A DNA stretch of 5,072 nucleotides, taken from NCBI GenBank assembly GCA_021803885.1, contig JAJZKY010000428.1:1-5072 (forward strand), read 5' to 3'. The position numbers and the translations under genes were made by a program. Source of the DNA: Planctomycetota bacterium. Its GTDB lineage: Bacteria; Planctomycetota; Phycisphaerae; WQYP01; JAJZKY01. The notes beneath the pieces were generated by a model. The model ran no database searches and was not told the origin of the DNA. It saw only the letters and a list, made by a program, of their open reading frames with translations. This document shows, one piece after another, positions 1 through 5,072 of this stretch. Numbering within the stretch: the first letter of the stretch is position 1; each line of letters opens with the position of its first letter.

Positions 1-1
1 C

Positions 2-100
2 ACGGCCGCGGAAGTGTCAGTCGGTCTTGGGTTGCTCCTGCGTCACTTTCATCAACGGCAAACACTCGACGCAGATTCAGTCAGCAAAATGAGAGGATAA
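2..100 (+). CDS. nuoK: NADH-quinone oxidoreductase subunit K, C-terminal end (partial, 5' cut)
   Basis: This is the last 32 codons and stop of NuoK, a small three-helix membrane subunit of complex I that lies between the quinone-site end and the antiporter-like subunits. The visible part begins TAAEVSVGLGLLL, which is the third transmembrane helix, and ends DSVSKMRG. E. coli NuoK ends SVSEMRG. The glutamate encoded at 11-13 lies 28 residues before the C-terminus, exactly where E. coli E72 lies; this is one of the two conserved membrane glutamates on the proton path (the other, E36, is off the window). The start and first two helices are missing because the window begins inside the gene. The stop is 2 nt before the nuoL ATG, so the two genes are co-transcribed. 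Identity is seen directly from the motif and from the neighbouring nuoLMN order. Confidence 0.95.
   Translation, partial: TAAEVSVGLGLLLRHFHQRQTLDADSVSKMRG
91..97 (+). promoter_or_regulatory. Ribosome binding site of nuoL
   Basis: GAGAGGA lies 5 nt before the ATG at 103 and overlaps the last codons of nuoK. It is the only good Shine-Dalgarno match near this start and supports the 621-residue NuoL reading. Confidence 0.75.
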
Positions 101-102
101 CG

Positions 103-1968
103 ATGCTTCGCCTTCTTTGGCTGGTCCCGGTGATCCCTTTCGCGAGCGCGCTCGTGCTGGCCGTGGTGCGTCTGCCGCGAAAAGCTGTAGCGTGGCTAGC
201 GAGTTGTTCCGTCGGTACAGCCTCCATCATTTCACTGCTCGTGACAATTTCCTTCATACGCACTACGCCTGCTGCCGGCGTCTACACTCAGGTGCTTTGG
301 AGGTGGTTCGATGTCGGCAGGTTGCGTCCTGAGATCGCGCTCTATCTCGATCCGTTGTCCCTGATCATGATGGTGGTGGTCGCGTTTGTCAGCTTTCTCA
401 TTCATGTTTACTCCACAGAATTCATGCGCGGCGACGACGGTTATGGCCGCTTCTTCGCGTACATGAATCTGTTCGTCGCCTGCATGTTGACCCTGGTTCT
501 CGCAGATAATCTGCTGCTGCTCTATCTCGGATGGGAAGGTGTGGGTCTGTGCAGTTACCTTCTCATCGGGTTCTGGTATCGCGATCCGGCGAATGGCCTC
601 GCCGGCCGCAAGGCATTCATCGTCACCCGCGTCGGCGATACCGCACTGGTGATCGGCCTCTTCCTGCTATTCCATCAATTCGGCACGCTCAACATTCAGG
701 AGGTCATGCACCGCGCCGTGCTCCAGTGGCACACCGGTTCTGCTGTTGCCACGGCTGCCGCACTGCTGCTGCTGGGCGGCGCTGTAGGCAAATCGGCGCA
801 GTTGCCTCTCCAAACCTGGTTGCCCGATGCCATGGCCGGTCCCACGCCGGTCAGCGCTCTCATCCACGCGGCCACCATGGTCACCGCCGGCGTCTATCTG
901 ATTGCGCGCATGCATGTTCTCTACGGACTCGCGCCGGTTGCTCAGTTCGCGGTTGTAGTGATTGGAGCCGCAACCCTGCTCATGGCAGGCTTCAGCGCGC
1001 TCACACAGCATGACCTCAAGCGTGTGCTTGCCTATTCGACCATCAGCCAGATCGGATACATGTTCCTGGCCCTGGGCGTGGGCGCGTGGCCTGCCGCCAT
1101 CTTCCATTTCATGACGCATGCCTTCTTCAAGGCGTTGCTCTTCCTGGGCGCCGGCATCGTGATTGAGTCGTTGGACGGCGAGCACGACATCTTCCGTATG
1201 GGCGGGCTACGGAAGGACCTTCCCATCGCATTCTGGACTTTTCTGACTGCGGGTTGCTCTCTTGCCGGCCTGCCGCTGATCACTGCAGGCGCCTTCAGCA
1301 AGGACTGGATTCTGTGGGGCGCTTATACCGCGGCCAACGGGAGCATCTGGCTCTGGGTTAGCGCTTTGGCCGGCGTGCTCCTTACGTCTCTGTACACATT
1401 TCGGATGATCTTTCTGGTCTTCTTTGGCGAGCAGCATAGCGAGGTAGCGCACAAACCGGGCTACGCAATGCTCATACCGTGCATCATTCTCGCGTTCCTT
1501 TCCATTGTGGGCGGTTACATAAAGGCGCCCTTTGCGCAGCTTCTCAGCGGTGTTCTTCCCTGGAATCCGGGAGCGGCCCGCCTGCCAGACTTCAGCGAAA
1601 CGGCTTCCGAGGGTATCGTCGCTCTGGTCTCTTTTCTCGGATTGTATCTCGCGTACGTGCTCTTCCTGCGCAGGCGCGAATTTGCCGCAGCACTGGCTTC
1701 GAGCCCAACTGGGAGAGTGCTGCATCGCTTCTGGTTTTCCGATTGGGCAATGGACTGGCTCTATGACCGCCTCTTCGTGCGGCCGGTGGTTTGGGTGGCG
1801 AGGGTTGGCAAGAGCGACCTCATTGATGGCTTCTACATCGGCGTGGCACGTGTTACCGAAATTGCCTGGCATGGGATGAGCCGAACCCAGTCAGGCAAAC
1901 TGCGCTGGTATGCCGCCGGAATCGCGGCCGGAACGATCGTTCTCATTGCGGTGGTGCTGTTTCTATGA
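103..1968 (+). CDS. nuoL: NADH-quinone oxidoreductase subunit L (distal antiporter-like proton pump)
   Basis: NuoL is the distal antiporter-like subunit of complex I, in the cytoplasmic membrane. The product is 621 residues, against 613 in E. coli, and strongly hydrophobic throughout. The signature LGWEGVGLCSYLLIGF is at residues 142-157. Residues known to matter in E. coli NuoL are all present, shifted by one: E145 (TM5), D179, K230 (TM7), H255 (TM8), H335 and H339, K343, and K400-D401 in broken helix TM12. The stretch WLPDAMAGPTPVSALIHAAT at residues 239-258 is canonical. Residues about 540-600 match the long lateral helix that runs along the membrane arm (WLYDRLFVRP), followed by LRWY and a final transmembrane helix. 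One oddity is W402 in the usual FSKDEIL motif, here FSKDWIL. The ATG at 103 is chosen for its ribosome binding site and for matching the family N-terminus. The gene overlaps nuoM by 4 nt. Confidence 0.98.
   Translation: MLRLLWLVPVIPFASALVLAVVRLPRKAVAWLASCSVGTASIISLLVTISFIRTTPAAGVYTQVLWRWFDVGRLRPEIALYLDPLSLIMMVVVAFVSFLIHVYSTEFMRGDDGYGRFFAYMNLFVACMLTLVLADNLLLLYLGWEGVGLCSYLLIGFWYRDPANGLAGRKAFIVTRVGDTALVIGLFLLFHQFGTLNIQEVMHRAVLQWHTGSAVATAAALLLLGGAVGKSAQLPLQTWLPDAMAGPTPVSALIHAATMVTAGVYLIARMHVLYGLAPVAQFAVVVIGAATLLMAGFSALTQHDLKRVLAYSTISQIGYMFLALGVGAWPAAIFHFMTHAFFKALLFLGAGIVIESLDGEHDIFRMGGLRKDLPIAFWTFLTAGCSLAGLPLITAGAFSKDWILWGAYTAANGSIWLWVSALAGVLLTSLYTFRMIFLVFFGEQHSEVAHKPGYAMLIPCIILAFLSIVGGYIKAPFAQLLSGVLPWNPGAARLPDFSETASEGIVALVSFLGLYLAYVLFLRRREFAAALASSPTGRVLHRFWFSDWAMDWLYDRLFVRPVVWVARVGKSDLIDGFYIGVARVTEIAWHGMSRTQSGKLRWYAAGIAAGTIVLIAVVLFL
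1965..1968 (+). promoter_or_regulatory. ATGA stop/start overlap coupling nuoL to nuoM
   Basis: The nuoL stop TGA (1966-1968) overlaps the nuoM start ATG (1965-1967). I see no clear Shine-Dalgarno sequence in the preceding bases (GCGGTGGTGCTGTTTCT), so translation of nuoM probably depends on ribosomes finishing nuoL. The coupling itself is inferred. Confidence 0.75.
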
Positions 1969-3440
1969 TCCTGGTCTGGTTACTTGCGGTTCTCATCGCG
2001 GGAGCAATCCTCTCGTGGATGCTCGCGCGCCAGCATCCGCTGCTGGGCCGTTCGATCGCATTCGCCGCCGTCCTGGCCGACCTGATCCTGTCTGTGGCTC
2101 TCGCGGTGCGCGATATGGGCGCTGCGCACACTGGTGGTAATCAGTGGCTGGAAGAGGTGAGCTATAAGTGGATTCCGCAGTCGGGCATTCAGTTTCACCT
2201 CGGTCTGGACGGCCTCAGCCTTCTACTCGTGTTGCTCACGCTCTTTTTGGGCGCGGTTGCGGTCGTGATCTCATGGTCAGAGATCTCCAAGGCCATCGGT
2301 TTCTATTACTTCAACTTATTGCTGATTCTTGCTGGGATTCTCGGCGTTCTGCTTTCGCTCGACTTGTTCCTCTTCTACTTCTCCTGGGAACTGATGCTGG
2401 TCCCCATGTACTTCCTGATCTCCATTTGGGGACGCGATCGCCGTTCTTATGCGGCAACAAAGTTTTTCCTCTTTACGCAATTGAGCGGGCTCTTGATGCT
2501 CATTGCCATTCTGGCCCTCTACTTTGCGCATCACCAGTCCACGGGCGTCTACACCTTTGAGTACCAGGATCTGCTGGGCACACAGCTCAGTCCGCATGCG
2601 GCAATGTGGATCATGCTGGGCTTCCTGGCCGCCTTCGCCGTCAAGCTCCCGATATTTCCCTTTCACGCCTGGCTTCCCGATGCCTGCGCTGAAGCTACCA
2701 CAGCCTCGAATCTCGTGCTCGCGAGCCTCATGTCGGCTACCGCAGCTTACGCTATGATTCGCTTTCTCCTCCCACTGTTCCCGGAGGCCGTGCATGCAGC
2801 GGCACCGGTCATCATTGTGCTGGCAGTCGTTGGAATCCTCTATGGCGCCTTCCTCGCTCTTTCCCAGACCAATCTGATGCGGCTGATCGCCTATGCCAGC
2901 ATCGGCCATCTCGGATTCGTTCTGCTTGGAATTTTCTCGGGCAACGCAATTGCATTGCAGGGAGCGGTCGTGACAGTCATTGCCCACGGCATCAGCATCG
3001 GCGCTCTGTTCCTTGTTGCCGGTGCTCTCGAGAAGCGCATCGAATCGCGCGAGATCGCATCGATGGGCGGTCTTTGGGACACGTTGCCGCGGCTCAGCAG
3101 TGTAGGTTTGTTCTTCGCGCTCGCGGCGCTGGGACTTCCCGGCATGGGCGATTTCGTCGGCGAGTTCCTGATCCTCATCGGAACGTATCAGGCTCACATC
3201 GCCGCGGCTGCCATAGCGGCATGTGGGGTTCTTGCAGCGACCTTCTACGCACTGCGCTTCGTGCAAAATGCATTCCAGGGACAGAATGTCCATTCCTGGC
3301 GTCTCAAGGACCTGGCGCCACGCGAAGGGTTCGTGCTGGGCATACTCATGGTTGTGTTGCTCTGGCTCGGTCTCTATCCGCAACCGGTGATCCAAACTTT
3401 CACCTGCGCCACGAGCAATGTGCCCGCGCTATGGAGATGA
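1965..3440 (+). CDS. nuoM: NADH-quinone oxidoreductase subunit M (middle antiporter-like proton pump), with altered TM7-TM8 region
   Basis: NuoM is the middle antiporter-like subunit of complex I, normally about 14 membrane helices. It has 491 residues, against 509 in E. coli. Close matches include SWSEISKAIGF (103-113) and FSWELMLVPMYFLISIWG (139-156) with E142, the equivalent of E. coli E144. K227 in VKLPIFPFHAWLPDA is the TM7 lysine (E. coli K234). H234, H315, H341 and E400 in FVGEFLILIG (E. coli H241, H322, H348, E407) are also kept. Unusually, the TM8 lysine (E. coli K265) is A258. The block 241-263 also replaces the usual His (C241), Pro (T245) and three Gly (S248, S254, A263), and the D-x-K-R motif before TM10 is N303-L-M305-R. 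The reading frame is intact and shifting it does not restore the normal motif, so this looks like real divergence rather than a frameshift. Identity as NuoM is secure from overall similarity and position; how well it pumps is unknown. Confidence 0.97.
   Translation: MILVWLLAVLIAGAILSWMLARQHPLLGRSIAFAAVLADLILSVALAVRDMGAAHTGGNQWLEEVSYKWIPQSGIQFHLGLDGLSLLLVLLTLFLGAVAVVISWSEISKAIGFYYFNLLLILAGILGVLLSLDLFLFYFSWELMLVPMYFLISIWGRDRRSYAATKFFLFTQLSGLLMLIAILALYFAHHQSTGVYTFEYQDLLGTQLSPHAAMWIMLGFLAAFAVKLPIFPFHAWLPDACAEATTASNLVLASLMSATAAYAMIRFLLPLFPEAVHAAAPVIIVLAVVGILYGAFLALSQTNLMRLIAYASIGHLGFVLLGIFSGNAIALQGAVVTVIAHGISIGALFLVAGALEKRIESREIASMGGLWDTLPRLSSVGLFFALAALGLPGMGDFVGEFLILIGTYQAHIAAAAIAACGVLAATFYALRFVQNAFQGQNVHSWRLKDLAPREGFVLGILMVVLLWLGLYPQPVIQTFTCATSNVPALWR
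3433..3437 (+). promoter_or_regulatory. Ribosome binding site deciding the nuoN start (TTG at 3445)
   Basis: GGAGA sits 7 nt before the TTG at 3445 and overlaps the last codons of nuoM. The in-frame ATG at 3418 has no comparable purine-rich sequence upstream (CACCTGCGCCACGAGCA), so this site argues for the TTG start. Confidence 0.7.
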
Positions 3441-3444
3441 GCAA

Positions 3445-4881
3445 TTGAACGCCGGCCATGTCATTTCGCTCCTCCCGCTGCTGTTGGTGGCGGGAACTTC
3501 TCTTGTGGTGCTTCTGGCCATTGCGATCCGGCGTAATCACTCTGCCGCTTTCGCACTCACGCTCGCCGGCCTGGCAGCCGCCTTCATCACCACCTTCTTT
3601 ACCCCTCCGGGCCAGATAACGCCCTTGTTGTTGATGGACAGGTACGCGCTCTTCTTCATGGGCCTGCTTACCGCAGCCAGTTTCTTCATAGCGCTGCTGG
3701 CCTATGGCTATCTGTCAGCGCGGGAAGGAAACAAGGAAGAATTCTATGTCTTGCTGCTGGTAGCTACGCTCGGAGCCATGGTTCTGGCCGCGAGCAGTCA
3801 CTTCGCCTCGCTGTTTCTTGGCATCGAGATCCTCAGCATCGCGCTTTATGGGTTGATCGCTTATCTGCGTGATCGTCCTCTGTCGCTGGAGGCAGGAATC
3901 AAATACCTGGTTCTGGCTGGATCCTCCTCCGCCTTTCTGGCGTTTGGAATCGCCCTGATCTATGCCGATTTCGGGACCCTGGATTTTGCACAACTGGCAA
4001 GACTCCTCGCTGCCCAATCCGGCATAAACCTCAACCTCCTGCTCCCTGGCACGGTCCTCATTATTACCGGCATCGGCTTCAAACTTGCTCTGGCCCCATT
4101 CCACATGTGGGCGCCCGATGTTTACGAGGGGGCACCCGCGCCGGTCACTGCCTTCATCGCCACGGTCTCCAAAGGCGGGATGTTCGCTCTGTTCCTGCGC
4201 TATTTCCACCTCTCCGGCGCAGATCATTTTCCGCGCCTGCTCGTCGTCGTATCGATTATCGCCATCGTCTCGATGATTGCGGGCAATCTGCTGGCTCTCT
4301 TATCAAGCAACGTTAAACGCATCCTGGCATACTCCTCGATTGCACACATGGGCTACGTGCTTGTGGCGCTTGAAGTCAGCAGCCGCTTCGGCACCAGCGC
4401 GGCCTGCTTCTACCTTGTGGCTTATTTCGTCATGACCCTCGGCGCATTTGCCGTGGTGACCGCACTTTCCGGCGGCGAGCGCGATGCGGACCAACTCAAC
4501 GACTATCGTGGTCTTTTCTGGAGCCGTCCCGGGCTTGCGCTCGTCTTCACCACGATGCTCCTCTCGCTCGCCGGCATTCCTCTCACAGCGGGTTTTCTCG
4601 GTAAGTTTTACATCGTGGCCGCGGGCGCAGCCTCTCAAGCGTGGGCGCTCATCATCGTTTTGGTGATTACCAGCACCATCGGACTCTTTTACTATCTGCG
4701 GGTGGTCGCGGCTCTGTACCGGCAACCATTCGAACTCGAGCAGATTCCCGGGCCTTTGCTTCGGCGTGCGCCGGCAGTATCGCTCGTCCTGGCAGTGTCA
4801 ACGGTGCTTTTAATTTGGTTCGGTGTCTACCCGGCGCCGTTACTCCATGTCATTCAATCCGCAATCGGCAACCTTATCTGA
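3445..4881 (+). CDS. nuoN: NADH-quinone oxidoreductase subunit N (proximal antiporter-like proton pump), TTG start
   Basis: NuoN is the antiporter-like subunit of complex I closest to the quinone-site end of the membrane arm. From the TTG at 3445 it is 478 residues (E. coli 485) and begins MNAGHVISLLPLLLVAG, lining up with E. coli NuoN (ALLPLLIVG) with only a two-residue length difference. An upstream in-frame ATG at 3418 would add MCPRYGDEQ, overlap nuoM by 23 nt and lack a ribosome binding site, so it is less likely. Key residues in TTG-based numbering are E99, E128 (E. coli E133) in LGIEILS, K153 (K158), K213 (K217) and H220 in FKLALAPFHMWAPDVYEGAP, K243 (K247) in VSKGGMF, H301 in SSIAHMGYV, and K387 (K395) in GFLGKFYIV. 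It is therefore fully canonical, including the TM8 lysine that NuoM here lacks. It is the last nuo gene, followed after 17 nt by a CMD-family gene. Confidence 0.96.
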   Translation: MNAGHVISLLPLLLVAGTSLVVLLAIAIRRNHSAAFALTLAGLAAAFITTFFTPPGQITPLLLMDRYALFFMGLLTAASFFIALLAYGYLSAREGNKEEFYVLLLVATLGAMVLAASSHFASLFLGIEILSIALYGLIAYLRDRPLSLEAGIKYLVLAGSSSAFLAFGIALIYADFGTLDFAQLARLLAAQSGINLNLLLPGTVLIITGIGFKLALAPFHMWAPDVYEGAPAPVTAFIATVSKGGMFALFLRYFHLSGADHFPRLLVVVSIIAIVSMIAGNLLALLSSNVKRILAYSSIAHMGYVLVALEVSSRFGTSAACFYLVAYFVMTLGAFAVVTALSGGERDADQLNDYRGLFWSRPGLALVFTTMLLSLAGIPLTAGFLGKFYIVAAGAASQAWALIIVLVITSTIGLFYYLRVVAALYRQPFELEQIPGPLLRRAPAVSLVLAVSTVLLIWFGVYPAPLLHVIQSAIGNLI

Positions 4882-4884
4882 AGC

Positions 4885-4889
4885 GAGGA
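4885..4889 (+). promoter_or_regulatory. Ribosome binding site of the CMD-family gene
   Basis: GAGGA lies 9 nt before the ATG at 4899, inside the 17-nt gap after nuoN. It supports this start and suggests translation from the nuo transcript. Confidence 0.7.
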
Positions 4890-4898
4890 TTCTGAATT

Positions 4899-5072
4899 AT
4901 GGAAAACTCAATATACCCCGAGGCAACACTCGACATCGCCAAGAAGCGCGAGCAGCTTGCGCATGAAACGCTAAACGCCTGGCGCACCTTCAGCCGTCAG
5001 GCTTTTGCTGACGGCGCGCTGCCATCGAAGACAAAGGATCTCATCGCGGTCGCGGTCGCTCACGTAACGCAG
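4899..5072 (+). CDS. Carboxymuconolactone decarboxylase (CMD/AhpD-like) family protein, N-terminal part (3' cut)
   Basis: Only the first 58 codons are in the window. The product begins MENSIYPEATLDIAKKREQL, and its residues 31-58 include FSRQAFADGALPSKTKDLIA followed by VAVAHVTQ. That second part is the helix of the CMD family (AhpD-like fold) that leads directly into the redox-active C-x-x-C pair, usually in a CPYC or similar context. The window ends just before that site, so whether the cysteines are present cannot be seen. Family members include AhpD-type alkylhydroperoxidases, true gamma-carboxymuconolactone decarboxylases and many small proteins of unknown role. The form seen here resembles the small single-domain, cysteine-bearing, AhpD-like group, where a disulfide-linked peroxide or thiol reaction is usual, but this is inferred. 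The gene starts 17 nt after nuoN with its own ribosome binding site and no terminator between, so it is probably co-transcribed with nuo. Confidence 0.88.
   Translation, partial: MENSIYPEATLDIAKKREQLAHETLNAWRTFSRQAFADGALPSKTKDLIAVAVAHVTQ

Noticed and set aside
531..1013. 160-codon + strand open frame in another frame inside nuoL
   Set aside because: Its Arg/His/Ser-rich translation is typical of out-of-frame reading of nuoL, and it sits under the most conserved part of that gene.
1207..1872. 221-codon open frame on the - strand opposite nuoL
   Set aside because: It is a shadow of nuoL codon bias: low-complexity charged composition, no domain and no convincing ribosome binding site.
2643..2760. 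Possible compensating frameshifts or a sequencing error explaining the odd NuoM TM8 block
   Set aside because: Reading the block in the +1 frame gives a Pro/Arg/Cys-rich stretch and the +2 frame hits a stop at once. Neither restores the usual motif, and conserved positions within the block (A244, T246, L252, A253, T259-Y262) stay aligned, so substitution is the better explanation. Point errors in the assembly cannot be fully excluded.
2316..3395. Long 359-codon open frame on the - strand opposite nuoM
   Set aside because: The translation is rich in Glu, Arg, Gln and His with no recognisable domain, as expected from the complement of a hydrophobic, GC-rich membrane gene. It lies wholly inside nuoM, which is clearly real.
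4882..4898. Promoter or terminator between nuoN and the CMD gene
   Set aside because: The gap is only 17 nt, is filled by the ribosome binding site, and shows no hairpin or -10/-35-like pair.
4993..5015. Perfect 8-bp inverted repeat (GCCGTCAG and CTGACGGC, 7-nt loop) that could look like a terminator hairpin
   Set aside because: It lies inside the CMD coding sequence in a conserved stretch (SRQAFADGAL), has no following T-run, and one such match in 5 kb is plausible by chance.

Overview
The window is the 3' end of a bacterial respiratory complex I (NADH:quinone oxidoreductase, nuo) operon, read entirely on the + strand. In order it holds the last 32 codons of nuoK, complete nuoL, nuoM and nuoN, and the first 58 codons of a carboxymuconolactone decarboxylase (CMD/AhpD-like) family gene that runs off the right edge. 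Coding density is essentially complete. The gaps are 2 nt (nuoK/nuoL), a 4-nt ATGA overlap (nuoL/nuoM), 4 nt (nuoM/nuoN, using a TTG start) and 17 nt (nuoN/CMD). There is no room for a promoter or terminator between genes. I see no RNA genes, mobile elements, CRISPR arrays or repeats, and nothing credible on the - strand.

nuoK, L, M and N encode membrane-arm subunits of complex I. NuoL, NuoM and NuoN are the three large antiporter-like subunits that carry protons across the cytoplasmic membrane, driven by quinone reduction at the junction with the peripheral arm. NuoK is one of the small subunits linking the arm to the quinone site. Sequence resemblance to the E. coli subunits is strong. The NuoK tail ends almost exactly as in E. 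coli, with its glutamate the same distance from the C-terminus, and the key charged residues of NuoL and NuoN are all in place.

The organism is a moderately GC-rich bacterium with a compact operon. The E. coli-like complex I type together with a downstream CMD gene would fit a soil or environmental lineage such as Acidobacteriota or a proteobacterium. This is a weak inference and cannot be settled from the window.

The most notable observation is in NuoM. The TM7 glutamate/lysine pair and the TM12 glutamate are kept, but the lysine normally found in TM8 (E. coli K265) is alanine. The surrounding TM7-TM8 block has lost its usual His, Pro and Gly residues, and the conserved D-x-K-R motif before TM10 has become N-L-M-R. 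NuoL and NuoN of the same operon are canonical at the equivalent sites, so the middle pump module appears specifically altered. Apart from this, the window is an ordinary housekeeping region; I do not see an undescribed multi-gene system.
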